DNA of 64,000 nucleotides, taken from contig CP136063.1 of NCBI GenBank assembly GCA_032622095.1, positions 94,591,980-94,655,979 on the forward strand, given 5' to 3'. This document shows positions 11,395-22,942 of this stretch, piece by piece; the first letter of the stretch is position 1, and each line of letters begins with the position of its first letter. The translations under genes were made by a program, and so were the position numbers. Under the pieces are notes generated by a model. It was given only the letters and a program-made list of their open reading frames with translations. It had not been told where the DNA came from and made no database searches. Source of the DNA: Siphonodentalium dalli (lineage: Eukaryota; Mollusca; Scaphopoda; Gadilida; Siphonodentaliidae).

Positions 11395-11830
11395 TGTTCT
11401 TCCTCTTAAAGATGCATTATCTGATCAAAAACCCCTAAATTACTATTTCTTTGGCTTCGGGGATAAAAAATATTTTCCAGGAACCCACTCATCAAAGCTG
11501 AGAGTGATCAGATATAAATTTTTGTTATTTCTCGAGATATGTACATTTTTCCGCCTGGCAAATATTTGTCAATCCGATCAAATTGCAATGAAGATGGATA
11601 AATCTAATATCAAGTAGTATTACGGAAAAAGTTCGTGATAATCAAGGGATAATACAGCCATATTTAATTGAACAACATGTTGAGAAATAACACATTTTGA
11701 GATAGTTGAAAGTGGTTAGCATTATTTTGTTGTAATTAATTAATTCTGATAATTAAAGCGTATTTTGAAGAAATGTTGTTGTAACTTGATGATATGGGGA
11801 CCTTCTGATCGTATGTCCCCATATCGTTGA
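11395..11830 (+). repeat. Interspersed repeat, copy 1 of an inverted pair
   Basis: The segment from 'GATGCATTATCTGATCA' to 'CTTGATGATATGGGGAC' is found in reverse orientation at 24640-24955 plus 25612-25710. Shared landmarks are 'TTACTATTTCTTTGGCTTCG', 'CAACATGTTGAGAAATAACA' and 'TTGTTGTAACTTGATGAT'. This copy is uninterrupted and gives the empty-site sequence for the 656-bp element in the other copy. Confidence 0.75.
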
Positions 11831-12362
11831 GTACTTTTCACAACATTCTTGTTTCCTACCAAGAACCAACCTGTCCTCTGTTTGGAACCAAACATAGCTG
11901 TTCACTCACAATTGTTGTTGTACAGTGGCTTTTAACTTCTTTGTAATAAAACGCCACAAAATGATGGCTGATGTTTTTCCTCAGATCGGACACAAAAGTA
12001 GTTACTTCTTATCTCTACTCATGTGTGGCAGCCATGCATGTTTTTCAATGAAATTTGTAAAAATTTGATAGCTCTCATCTAGAGGTTACCCTGAAGATCT
12101 GTATGTAGATAGGTGACGATCAGATAAGGGATTTGGATTTAGTCATGCTGAGAGTAAAATCAAAAATGGCTGCAGCAGTCTGTAAAATATCAAATCATTT
12201 CTCCAATAACTATGGGCTGCAGGGTGTGCTGATTCATTTAAATGTGAAATTCGAAATGCCTGCTGGAATAAAATTCCGCATAAATTTGATGGCTCCCATC
12301 TAGGTCACCCCGAGATCCATATGAAGTTTGGTGATGACCGTATGAGGAATGTGGCCTGTAGG
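11831..12362. repeat. Degenerate bivalve-type repeat, left of hAT element
   Basis: Phrases such as 'TTGATGGCTCCCATCTAGGT', 'CACCCCGAGATCCATATGAA' and 'GTTTGGTGATGACCG' recur in two weak copies near 12065 and 12290. The sequence resumes after the hAT element at 13451 with a 'GGACAGACACACATACAGTG' tail. No gene. Confidence 0.55.
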
Positions 12363-13442
12363 CAGCGTTCGCGCTGGACCGAAAAATCTTGTGGCCAAAA
12401 GTTTAGCCAAATGAAAATTTTATTAGCCAAATGATAAAAACTTTGGCCAAATGGTTTTTGGCCAAATTAAATCCTCATTTTCTGGGCTGTTCACAATTAA
12501 TGACTAAAATATTTATTTTTTTTTTTTTTATTGTGAACAAAGAATAACAAAAGAGAAAAGACATAATACACGCACTCACTCATGCTCTCGATCCAGGACA
12601 TGGAAGAGCGGACTCTGCCATGACAATGACTAAAATATTTGTTTTAAACTTTATTTGTTACTCAGAATAAAAACATGATTAAAACAACACAAAAACTTTA
12701 AAAACAATATTATACGATCACAGGTATCACACAGGCAGATCAATTCATAAAACATTAATATAGAATACGGCTATCGCAAACATGAAACTAAAATTCGATA
12801 TAATTATAATCACACAAATCCGCTAAACCAATTGTAATAACTCCATGTCGATGACACCACGACGGTCGCTAACTATTGCTTATTATAGTAAGGTATAACT
12901 GTTGAATATCTATTGTATTCAAACCTTTTATGATGTGAAGCCAGGTTATTAGATGGGACGCAGTTAATGACACATTACGTAACCATTGAGTTAAGAACTG
13001 TTAGTCTGTAAGGAACAAAGCATTTAGGTAATTTATCTAAATTATCTTGCAGACTGCCTAATCAACAAAAAATTACATAACCAGTATACAGCTTAAGCGT
13101 TTTGACGATTAGGCTGGTTAAATGTTAGAGCTTAACTTTTGCTGTCTCGTGAAGTTTGATTATGTGCAGTTTCAATGTGTAATGTTCCCTTTGTACAGCC
13201 ATCACAATTCAATCAACACCACTGTTACGGTACGATATTTCCGTGGTACGAAATACTTTCGTCGCCTAATTTCGTCTTGAATGTCAATCTATTCAGCGCT
13301 TTTTCAGTTAGCTTTCCGACTACATGCTTTCCGTCTCCATTTGGGGTGAAAAAAAATTATCCAAAAGTTTAGCCAAATGAAATTTTTATTAACCAAATTC
13401 GAAAAAGATTGGCTAATTTGGCTACCGACAGCGCGAACCCTG
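12363..13442. mobile_element. hAT-type nonautonomous element
   Basis: Termini are CAGCGTTCGCGCTGG on the left and CAGGGTTCGCGCTGTC in reverse complement on the right. The flanks are an exact 8-bp duplication, CCTGTAGG, at 12355-12362 and 13443-13450. An 8-bp duplication and CAG-starting termini are hallmarks of the hAT superfamily. The subterminal regions share 'CAAAAGTTTAGCCAAATGAA' on both sides. There is no transposase ORF in its 1,080 bp. It carries a nested 110-bp retro-insertion and splits an older repeat. Confidence 0.88.
12515..12624 (-). mobile_element. 110-bp poly(A) retro-insertion with 16-bp target duplication
   Basis: The direct repeat AATGACTAAAATATTT occurs exactly at 12499-12514 and 12625-12640. 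Between them, read on the minus strand, is a short sequence beginning GTCATGGCAGAGTCCGCTCT and ending in CACAATAAAAAAAAAAAAAT. A long exact target duplication plus a 3' oligo(A) tail is the signature of LINE-mediated retroposition. The body is too short to show tRNA-type promoter boxes. It may be a 5'-truncated SINE or the 3' end of a cellular transcript. Confidence 0.85.
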
Positions 13443-13703
13443 CCTGTAGGGTGTGCCAAGGGAAATTTTGTATGGACAGACACACATACAGTGATAGATG
13501 CAAACCCATGGTAATAGCTCAAACTTTACTTCAAGTTAAGCTAAAAATGAGAAAATTATGGAACCCATCGAACATAATATGCAAGCTATGTTACACTTCA
13601 AAGAGATGAGTACATCAGCAAACTATGCCAGTCTGTACCAGTCTCTAATATCTTGAGTCTTTATTGACAGATATCACTGACTGAAATGCCCTAATATGCT
13701 TAC

Positions 13704-13789
13704 CTGGATCCTGGGCAGGATTATATCAAATATTCTGTCTTCTCTTAACAACTCATCAATCAGCTCATCCATGTGTATCAACTCGTAAT
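13704..13789 (-). CDS. PRPF38A: PRPF38A exon 4 (partial gene)
   Basis: This 86-base exon encodes DELIDELLREDRIFDIILP within the PRP38 domain, closely matching the animal PRPF38A segment that follows the 'NGEFEL' motif. It has a TTTTCAG acceptor and a CAG/GTAAGC donor. It begins in phase 1 (two bases complete the Asp codon started by the G of exon 3) and ends in phase 0. In the family the next residues are a Lys-Arg-Tyr helix, an acidic region and an RS-rich tail. None of these exons was found to the left in this window, so the 3' end is probably outside it. Confidence 0.93.
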
Positions 13790-15535
13790 CTGAAAAATGA
13801 CAACAGCTTTGCTAGGGCGTGTAAAAATTCGCCCATGATAATTCCAACAAAGGGCCATAACTCTGGCATAAAATTGGTGGGCTGAACCCAAATTCCAACT
13901 TGACCTGTATTTTGTGCTAGTAAACTCACATACCACATTTCATTCCATTCAGTCAAGCCTTTCCAAAGTTTTCATCTGGAAACCAAAACCAAATGGATGG
14001 ACAGACGGACAGAAGGACAGACAAATAACATAACATGTCCTATTTTTTTTAAACTAGCATATACAAACATACAAGATGTACAAAGGAAATATAACTTTAT
14101 TTATGAGTTCAACAAGTACCAATGAATTTGAAGACAAATTTGAGGTGAAGACTAGCCTCTGTCGATAAAGAGTCACCATACATATCTTTTCTTTCATGTA
14201 TTAAACACATGAAAGTAGGGCCCTGTGATATTCAAGATCCGATTCAATGTCAATATTGCCAGTGTGATTCAGTGTCGATAACGAATCAGATTTCCAATTC
14301 AAATACATCATTGACACATTGTTACGATTATTCCACATGGTAATGATGGAATAGAAGTAATATACTCACTATTTGTCACAACATGCATATTGTGTATCAG
14401 TATCAGAGGCCGGTTTGATTAATTATAAAAGTATGAATAAGCGATAAACCAGGATAAACTGTCTAAAATAACCTGGTATTCAATTGGTAACTACATTGTC
14501 ACAAACAGCGGGATAGCATCACTAAATCCTGGGGACCTCATTCTGCTTAGGTAGCAATACACGATTTCATGGGTTGTAGGAGGGTTGAAAAATATGATTT
14601 TAAGCATATAAGGCCTATAACTGTCAGTTTAGCCTCTGTTATACCTGGGAGTAATGGTTTGATGGTTTAATTATTTTATAAAGGTACCCTAGTATACAAA
14701 ATGGGATGATATTTGAATACGAAGTATGTTTTTGGAATCTGATGTCGGCCAGCTCTGTGTGGTACTCCACTGGAAAAGAGCTCAATTTCTCTCCCTTGAA
14801 AACAGTCGTCTGCACTTCTAAGAAAAAATTTCAAAATTGCTTTTTTATTTTTTAATATATCTGACATAAATCTTGGGTCTATCAGCTCATAAGGTGATTA
14901 TAGACTGACATTCGCTCTGTCATGGTCAGCTATGCGACCGAAAACGGCCAATTTCGGTCAAAAAATGCATAAAATGAAGATTTAAAAAAATCAGTCTAAG
15001 GGAGATAATTCAACTTGTGATGATGCAATTTTTTCCAAAAGACAAATGAATTTTGCCCTGACCATTTCTGTATCTTGTAACCAAGCACTCATGTGCTGTT
15101 TATCAATGACCATGGTGCAGCAGAAGGTTGTAGTACAGTACCTCCCCTCAAAATGGTGAAAATGGCCAGAAATCGTGTATTGCTACCTTAGGCATCATCC
15201 TCTCTGGAAAGTACCTTATTATCAAATTAACTTGGTTTTTTAATTTCTTTAGAAACTTCTTTAGAACATTTATTTTCCTTTTTAGTTTAGTTTCTCTATA
15301 TACTCAAATTGGCAGAAGACAAAATGCATAATCAAGGTCCCCAATGGGTGAATATCACCATCTTCATAATTTGTTAACTTAAATCTGAGTCTAGGTCATC
15401 CGTAGCAGATGAGACCATGCTGAATGAGGTCCGCAGAGGATGAATTTGGCATCATCAATAAATTCACACTCTTAGGACCTCATGCTGCAAATGTCCAGCA
15501 CCATATTTCTAGGCCTGACAATAGGGCTTACAAAC
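13790..15535 (-). other. PRPF38A intron 3 with bivalve-type repeat and MITE relics
   Basis: A 'GGGCCATAACTCTGGCATAA' repeat ending in GGACAGACGGACAGAAGGAC lies at 13840-14030. Fragments of the GAGGTCCCCAGAGGGTGAAT hairpin family lie at 14505-14545 and 15330-15500. No other exon is seen. Confidence 0.7.
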
Positions 15536-15657
15536 CTCCATTACTGTTCATTCTACGCAGTTTTCTATAATCCAGATACAATGGCTCCAGATATTTATAA
15601 CAGTCAAGAGATGATCCAGTCAATCTCAGGTATGTTGCACCCAAAGCTGAGACATAT
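15536..15657 (-). CDS. PRPF38A: PRPF38A exon 3
   Basis: This 122-base exon encodes YVSALGATYLRLTG then LDCYKYLEPLYLDYRK, the most conserved part of the PRP38 domain. The acceptor is TCCATTTCAG and the donor is GGAG/GTTTGT, a weaker site than the others. The phase is exact: its first base completes the Lys codon left by exon 2, and its last G starts the Asp codon finished by exon 4. Stops appear immediately outside the splice sites. Confidence 0.95.
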
Positions 15658-16545
15658 CTGAAATGGATGAAGTGAAGGTTGGGGGTTAACGCATTAACCA
15701 AATACATATACATGTATGACCAATATCATTCCTTGCAGCCAATGCAACATCACCCAATATTTTTTTTTTGCAGCATCATTTTATACAGAAAACAGGATTT
15801 TATTTGCAACGATGGTTGTTGTTTATCTTGATGTAAATTGAAATCACTGTATGTGGTGAGGGGGTGACTTTCAGGAACCAAATATCTTCCCTATAAATTA
15901 TTGAGTACTTATTTGATTTTGTAATTGTTACAAGGTACAAACAGGGCATGTGAGAGAAGTAGTTCATTTTATTTCTTTTTGCGATAGTCTCCACTGGCAG
16001 AAAACAATGAAAATGTGTAAACCTAAGTTATCAACATCTTTCAATGTTTCATTTGACGATATCACACAAAAAATAAAATAGAATGTAAAACATTTTATTG
16101 TATGCCTATTGGTTTATTTTTGCAAAATTCAGCAAAATACAGAAGATTTCAAAATGTTCAATATAAAAAACTTTCTTTTCCTAGAACAATACAAACCGAT
16201 TACGTTGACAACATCATTGACGACATCAACATTAAAAGAACATATCCTAACTAAATTATGAGGTACATGTACATGTATAGTTGTTTAATTAAATACAACA
16301 ACATCGGCCTAAATTGTAGTATATTACAAGCTACAATCTTCAGAGTGTGCAATAAACAGAACAGCAGTTTTGTGAACATGTTAACATTATTGCACTCGTT
16401 TGTGGTGCTGCGAGGTAAAACTCGAACCTCCAGTTCTCATTTTACCATTGTGTCACAACAAACTTGTGCAATAACGTTAACCAGTTCACACACTTGTGTT
16501 GTTCTATCTATAACTCAATTATTAATATAATTTAACACACACACT

Positions 16546-16631
16546 TTAACACGTTCACTGCCAACTACGAGTTATTTCATACTTTTTTCATATACATGTA
16601 GTTGAATGGACGTCGGCAGTGAATGTATTAA
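16546..16631. mobile_element. 86-bp TTAA-flanked mini-hairpin
   Basis: TTAACACGTTCACTGCC at the left mirrors GGCAGTGAATGTATTAA at the right. TTAA at both ends is the target duplication of piggyBac-type transposition. Inside is 'CAACTACGAGTTATTTC', related to the CTACGAGTTATCTCGTAG motif of the 10-kb element at 46589-56636, which also starts TTAACACGTT. It may be a deletion derivative of the same family. Confidence 0.65.
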
Positions 16632-16689
16632 CATCTCAATTATTCTTGGTCCCATTTTTCCCTCCTATTATGACTGAATACACTGATAG

Positions 16690-16776
16690 AACGGTTTTGT
16701 GAGAGTCTTACACAAGCTGAACAAATTGGTGTTCAGCTTGTATAAGACTTCTCACAAAACCGTTCAATTTCAGTAA
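16690..16776. repeat. Foldback element
   Basis: AACGGTTTTGTGAGAGTCTT and CAAGCTGAACA are followed by TGTTCAGCTTG and AAGACTTCTCACAAAACCGTT. The arms are about 38 bases with a loop below 10 bases. Non-coding. Confidence 0.8.
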
Positions 16777-17069
16777 AAAAAAAGTTGTTGGCGGATTTGT
16801 GAAGCAACTATTTGGTGTCGACATAATTCAATTACATAACTTACTATATTTGTTTCCTAACCCAGGGGTTCTGGGGAAAATTACAGTTAATGGTTGTTTT
16901 GGAATCAATAATCACACACATGAATTGTGCTGAGAACAGTCACAACCAATGTGTCAAATCTCATTTAGTGCCAATGTGCACTTCAATTTCGATAGATACA
17001 TGTATGTACAATATATTGACCAATCAGTGTTTTCATATAGGAGCACCATTAAGTGATAAGTCTAGTTAC

Positions 17070-17446
17070 AGATGTACAATCTGGCATATATAAGAGAAAG
17101 CATTGGCCTAACAAATTTTATAATCCTTTTTATAATTGTTAAAGAATGTAAGAAATAATGATAAAAATGATAAAAATTGTTAAAGAATGTAAGAAAAATG
17201 ATAAAAATTGATAAAGAATGTAAGAAAAAATTATCAAAAATTGTTAAAGAATGTAAAAAAAATGATAAAAATTGTTATAGAATGTTAGGAAAAATTATAA
17301 AAATTGTTAAAGAATGTAAGAAAAAAATATAAAAATTGTTAAAGAAGTACGAAAAATTTATAAAAAATTGTTGGGACAATGCACTCTCTTATATATGCAA
17401 GGTCGACTCGCATAAATAAGAGAATGCATTGGCACAGGGTCTTTAA
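17070..17446. repeat. AT-rich ~30-bp minisatellite between palindromic half-sites
   Basis: Units of 'AAAATTGTTAAAGAATGTAA' followed by 'GAAAAAATGAT' repeat about nine times at 17120-17370 with small length changes. The array is bracketed by 'GCATATATAAGAGAAAGCAT' on the left and by the palindrome family 'AATGCATTCTCTTATATATG' on the right (17380-17446). A short stretch of the same minisatellite sits in the related block at 23050-23115, so minisatellite and palindrome belong to one repeat family. Confidence 0.8.
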
Positions 17447-17808
17447 TGTTGCACCAGTGCAGCTCCCATCATGAAAGGGTTAATGAGCATGTTAATGTCT
17501 TGAGATTGTTACATAGTTGCACATACTAGTACTTCTGAGTGTGACTTGATGAGGTATTGTAAACAACAGGTATTTATCTGGAACTTGTTCCATTATATTA
17601 AATGTTGGTGTATTTATTTTCGAATTTTATATCGATTTTTCAAATGTAGGTCAAGTGATGTAATTCGAGAAAAAATTTCTCAAATATATATTTATTGCAA
17701 AATTTTATGATTTGCCTAGCGCACATGCTCTGGTAGAGATTGGGTCCAATATAGGGTTAGATTAGTCGCTGACAATAAATTTTTTTACTACCGGTAGTGG
17801 GAACTTAC

Positions 17809-17968
17809 TTGAAGTCTTCATTTTTTATGAACTCAACTACAATAGCCTTCTCGGGTTGAATCTGCAGCATTTTAAGCAACAGGCAGATGAAAGGCGTCGG
17901 TCGTACATTGCCTCCTGATGTACCGCCAACATACCGCAGCTCCATAGCTTTGTCGACCATGAGTTCCG
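17809..17968 (-). CDS. PRPF38A: PRPF38A exon 2
   Basis: This 160-base exon encodes ELMVDKAMELRYVGG, PTPFICLLLKMLQIQPEK and VVEFIKNEDF, the central core of the PRP38 domain. PRPF38A is a component of the spliceosomal B complex required around activation, and it acts in the nucleus with MFAP1 and other B-specific proteins. The acceptor is TTGCTTACAG and the donor CAA/GTAAGT. Two bases at the start join the single base of exon 1 to make Ala, and two at the end join exon 3 to make Lys. The Gly-Gly-Thr-Ser segment differs slightly from the vertebrate protein. Confidence 0.96.
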
Positions 17969-18389
17969 CTGTAAGCAACAATAACAAAGAGATGAATGAC
18001 ACTAAATTTGAGCTCACAATTTCATTAATTTATAGACCACAATAAGGTGGCATAGGCTAGTTTTTACAGTTTGCTGATGTTATTCTTGAATTGTTTGATC
18101 ACTGATGTTAGTTTTGAGCACAGCTAGCCATTTCGACAACTGGTCTTCTTAATGTAGGATGTTAAGACTGCAACAATTCATCGTGAATTTGATGTATGGT
18201 GTAACACTTTCAAGCGATATGTGAATCATACATGTATATTGTCATGTGTATCATCATAAAGGGGAAATCAAGTAATTTCTGAAGAATGGCACTTGTAAAA
18301 GAGCAAAGCCTGCAATGCTCTCTGAAGTTTACATGTCAATCATGTGTATTTGAATCATCCAGCTAACTATAACATTAAACTGCATTTAG

Positions 18390-18641
18390 TTAACCCTTTA
18401 CCCAACAGAACGGCCCTGTGCCAATGCATTCTCTTATATATGCGAGTCGACCTATGGTCGACTCGCATATATAAGAGAATGCATTGGCACAGGGCATAAC
18501 TGTAACCATCACAATGTGGTCAATGAACCAGTTCCAATGATATCCATATTTGTATGGTGTTATTGAGACAGACCGAAGATATTTTAGGCTGTTGAAGCTT
18601 TATTTGGGCGTTTTTGGCCGCTTTGTTGGGTAAAGGGTTAA
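18390..18641. mobile_element. TTAA MITE with large perfect palindrome
   Basis: Starts TTAACCCTTTACCCAACA and ends TGTTGGGTAAAGGGTTAA. TTAA at both ends fits piggyBac-type insertion. Inside, 18415-18495 is an almost perfect palindrome: CCCTGTGCCAATGCATTCTC, then TTATATATGCGAGTCGACC, then their reverse complements. Length is 252 bp and non-coding. A second copy is at 22943-23340, and palindrome fragments occur at 17380-17446, 18810-18845 and 60253-60336. Confidence 0.88.
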
Positions 18642-19285
18642 TGAAAGGCCGATCACGATCGGCAAATGTTAATCCATCCCTTGGCGATAGTAAATTACTC
18701 TGATCAGAATCATAAATGAGAGTTATGATGTTGAATTATAGAGTATACTGTTATGTACTATTATAGACAATGTACATAACACAAATTATTAGAATTTATG
18801 GGTCACTCACATTTATATAAGAGAATGCACTGGAACAGGATCTGTAATGCTGCACCACCACAGCCTTGGGTTAAATGTGAAAAGGTGACCTGGACATGGA
18901 ATACTTGGTCAAGAGATTCCAATTTAAGTATACAGTGATAATGTATCAAATTCTACCAACAACAGCCATCAAGATAAACACCTCACTGCTGACCCATTAG
19001 TATAAATTATACAGCATAGCTGTCAACAACTCACAGGCATTGTTTATGTTAAAGTCTGGCATCTCTATGAAACCAATAACATTTATAATGACCTCAAACC
19101 ATCAGTAGAGTGATGTTCTAGTCTACTGTTAACAGCATGTGATGTGTATTGTTGCAATGTTTTTTTTTAATTAGATACCATAGCTTTCTTTATCTGCACA
19201 TTGGCATAAGAGACATCAGAAAATAATATAGCCTTATCAATAGCTAAGTAGTCCAAAGGCATGGGATGGAATTGATGAATTGGGT
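18642..19285. other. Intronic DNA, no feature beyond repeat fragments
   Basis: A fragment of the 'TATATAAGAGAATGCACTGG' palindrome family lies near 18812-18850. Nothing else is supported. Confidence 0.45.
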
Positions 19286-21879
19286 TTAACCCTTTGAACC
19301 CGACTGGCCGCAAAAGTGGCCAGCCAGAAAAATGTTCATACACCCGACTGGCCGCAAAAGCGGCCAGCAGCATTCAGTGACATCATAAACCTATGTAGCA
19401 TGTGTATACATGTTATAACCATTGGTATATCCACTTATATCTATGTAAATGATCCCAAGGAACTTCAGCAGTGCCATGGGTGCATGTGTATGAGTTTGTT
19501 GCCGACTAGTTGGGGTAGAAAAACATGTGCATGCGCACAGCGCAGAATTCAACAAATGTACATTATTTGAAGCGATTCGGGTAAAGCTCTACATTGTTGC
19601 GCGGTTCGCAGGATTGTAGAAAGACACCATTTCGATCACTCTTTTTGGTTTAAATTAGTATTGCATATATAATCAGTGTTCTGTCGTATGTGAGGAAGGC
19701 GCACGCAGTTTCTTATTTGAGTCGATTTGTTTCGCGCATGCGCATAGGATAAAATGATAAATGTATGGATTTTTGTGAAATGATACAATCACATCAAGGA
19801 TCTCCATAGTACATAAATTTGCGTTATACAGCTGCACGTTTTGACATTGCACCAGAGTAGTACTGTGGAAATGGGTCACAATACCATCTAGTCCGATCTA
19901 CTTGCACGTGCACATTACAAACACATGGTCAAATCGTGCATTATTGAGCAATTATGTAAAGTTTAAGACTCTTGGCACCATTTGAACATGACCATCACCG
20001 TGCCCTGTAGGCGATGTCTAAAAAGGACGTAATGCCATTGAATGCACAGGGAAGTGGTGTCATTCGATCACTTGGGCTATATGCTTAGCAACCATTGATG
20101 CTGTTAAATACAAACTACATGTAGGTTCAATCTTCTGACCTGATGTATCTCCAGTTTCACAATAGGGTATTGACTGCATAGAAAATGCCGTTTCTTAGCG
20201 CGGAATTATACGATGCTATAAGCTCTAATTGCATTATACTTTCAGTTCCGGGTAGTTGCTTAGAAACCGTTACCAGGGAATGATCGTGTGGCAAAGTATA
20301 CCGTTCTAAAAAAAAATACACAGTGGCCCATGGGAACATACCTGTAAAAATTTCAGACCTGTAGCACCATTCAAACATAACCATCAGCATGTGCATGCCA
20401 AGAATGTCTAAATTGGGGCATAATACAATTGGATTCACAGGGCGATGGTGTCATTCGATCATTTGGGGTATTTGCTTAGCAACCGTTGCTACCCTTAAAT
20501 ACAAGTTAGGATCAGACTTCTGGCCAGATGTATCTCAAATTTCACAATAGGGTGTTCACTGCATCAAAAACGCCATTTTCATGGGCTGAATTACGACCGT
20601 AAAAGCTATAATTGTATTTTACTTTCAATATCAGGTAGATGCATAGCAACCGTTACCAGGGAGTGACCACGTGGCAATGTAACCAGATCGTAAAATAATC
20701 AGTGGTCCATGGGGAACATACATCTAAAGTTTCAGAAATGTGACACCACTTGAACATAAACAACACCATACATCTAAACACTGGCCACAATATAAACTAG
20801 AATGCACTCAGAGAGATGCCAATGTGCGCAAAAATGTAATAAACAATAATTAAAAAAATAATTTCACTGTATTTTACTTAATTTATTTAATTTAATTTAA
20901 TGTTAGCAAAAAAAGACAATTACCATTTCTCATTTCATCACAGATAAAAGGCAAATTACTATATTAATCATTTAAGTAATTAAAACCAATTCCATGTTGC
21001 CGAAAGGATGAGACTTTAATATCGATTAAATTTTTTTCAGCGGCATATTTTGATTTTCATTCCATCCAAAGTAGACCAAAGGAGCAATTATAAGAAATAA
21101 TTAATACCATTTGTGTAAATATTGATAGCAGCCAATATTCAACAATAAATATCAATAATTAATCAATAACGATCATTTTATGTAATAATAAACTCTTCAA
21201 ACGGTGTTTGTGTCAACAAATGCGTTTTGTTTTGTGTTACATCATTCGTCGTATTTGACCCGGAACTCGGCTGAAGGTTAGGCTATTCAGCCTATTGCGT
21301 CGAATTACGAAATCGCGTTTTGAATGTCAATCTTTTCCCGCACGATAAAAAGAGGTCTTCGAACGAACCAAAAAATGATAAAACTTCCCAATTATAAGTA
21401 AAAATACCCAAATGAAGGAGTCTATGTCATATGTAGGTCTATGTAGGTCCCGAAGGAGTCTATAGACTCTTTGGTGTAGAGTTCTGATGGAGAAAATGTA
21501 GGTCGATCTATTTTTGTCATAACTCTTGACGTATTTTTACCTGGGAGAAAAAATCGAAATCGAGGCTCACTACAAGCATGCCAGTTTTAAATATAGAAAC
21601 AGGGAATCCGGACAAATGGCGATATCGGCGACAAACAAATAATCGAAAACAACACATAAGATAAACATAGCAAAAACGCGGCACAGTAAAAATGTCAGAA
21701 CGCCACGAGGTTTTACGTCGTTTTTGGTGACGTCATGGAGTGAAACGGAGTAGGGTGACACCAAGCTACGTACGAATCTGTCTGATCGCCATACTGTTGC
21801 GCGAGCGCACGTAAAAATACCACTGGGAGCCTAGGGTCAGGGTGTCGATCGTGTGGGGAGCCAGGGTTCAAAGGGTTAA
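19286..21879. mobile_element. 2.6-kb TTAA-flanked element with 16-bp inverted termini
   Basis: Both ends read TTAACCCTTTGAACCC inward. The left subterminal region has two hairpin motifs, CTGGCCGCAAAAGTGGCCAG near 19303 and its AAGCGG variant near 19346. Two tandem ~390-bp copies lie inside, about 19975-20365 and 20366-20755, sharing 'GGTGTCATTCGATCA', 'CACAATAGGGTATTGACTGC' and 'ACCGTTACCAGGGA'. There is no transposase ORF (longest frame 93 residues), so it is a nonautonomous member of a piggyBac-like group. Confidence 0.75.
19975..20755. repeat. Two tandem ~390-bp units
   Basis: The two halves align throughout, from 'CCATTTGAACATGACCATCA' in the first to 'CCATTCAAACATAACCATCA' in the second, with many substitutions. 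This indicates an old duplication inside the TTAA element. Confidence 0.75.
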
Positions 21880-22380
21880 TGTCGCTCCAAACAAATTTAC
21901 CAGTACATAACACTTTTATTATTTGGACCGATTTAAACCAAATTTGGTGTGGTGACTCGGGTACCCTTGGCAGAGTTATAATGGTGTTAGTTTTTCAAAT
22001 TTTTTTAACTTTAAATTTTTTTTTTTTTATTAATATTTAAACAAAAAATATTTTATTATATTTTTGATTTTATTTATTTATTTATTTATTTTTTAAATTG
22101 AGCAAGGAATTCAATATAATTTTTTTTTTTTTTAAGAGTGAATATTTTTTCGAAAAAGGGCCATAACTCAGTTGAAAATAGTCAGATCAAACCCATATTC
22201 GAACTCGATCTGTCTTTTGTGCTGAGAAATTCATATACAAAATTTGGTTCCGATCAGATAGAAAGTGTTTGAGTTATCGCACCATGCGTAAAGTGTATAC
22301 GCACAGACAGATGACGGACCGACTAAGGACGAGTGGTCAATCCGGACGTTGACACTATGTTTACCATACTATGATATGGG
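21880..22380. repeat. Bivalve-type repeat with A/T-run core
   Basis: Contains 'AAAGGGCCATAACTCAGTTG', 'GAACTCGATCTGTCTTTTGT' and 'CGCACAGACAGATGACGGAC', then 'GTTTACCATACTATGATATG'. It is the same class as the GACAGACGG-tailed repeats elsewhere in the window, such as 13840-14030 and 41920-42080. Long T and A runs occupy 22010-22130. Confidence 0.65.
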
Positions 22381-22942
22381 TAAACATAAAAATGAACTCT
22401 ATATCCAGTTTCTGGTATAAACATGTTGGTTCTGATAATTCAGGTGGTAAATTATTGAGAAAACTAATTTAGAGTATCATGATATGTATCGTATTGTTGA
22501 TCATGTATCATATTGTGACCAAGTGTATCATTACAGCCCTATAGGATGTGCAAACTTGTGGGGTCTTCCAAACATTAGGAAGACTCGCTTGGTTTATCTT
22601 GTTTTTAATTTGAAGATTTTCATGACAGTCTGCCATGATAGTTTTTAAAATGACTGTGAAACCTTGTAAGCAAAACTAGACTTTTTTGAGATAGGGAGTG
22701 GAAATATTATTTTCAAGGATCGACTCTTTTGTATTTTCAGACCGGTTTTGTGGCACCTCAGACTCAGAAATAGTTTGTGTGAATGCACAAATCCTTGAAC
22801 ATTGGTTTCGGTTTCTTGCAACCGAAAACCGTGGTGCAAAAAAGGCAAAAAGTATTTAAATCATAATGACTCCGCGAATGTAGTGATACAATGCAGAAAT
22901 GCAGGTAATATGGCTAAAATAGTAACGCCATTGACCCGTGTG

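Larger units (their letters stand above)
15658..17808 (-). other. PRPF38A intron 2 with small inverted-repeat elements and a minisatellite
   Basis: Contains the TTAA hairpin 16546-16631, the foldback 16690-16776 and the AT minisatellite block 17070-17446, listed separately. The rest is AT-rich without exons. Confidence 0.75.

Noticed and set aside
11383-11408. Possible PRPF38A exon 5 on the minus strand (Lys-Arg-Lys-Asn-Asn-Lys..., then GGTGAGT)
   Set aside because: The expected Lys-Arg-Tyr-Val-Leu-Glu-Glu continuation is absent, the acceptor is poor, and it overlaps the edge of an interspersed repeat.
16400-16445. Possible tRNA B-box (CTCGAACCTCC)
   Set aside because: No matching A-box, acceptor stem or anticodon arm could be built around it.
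17120-17370. Regularly spaced ~30-bp repeats resembling a CRISPR array
   Set aside because: Units are directly adjacent AT-rich minisatellite copies without unique spacers, in an animal intron.
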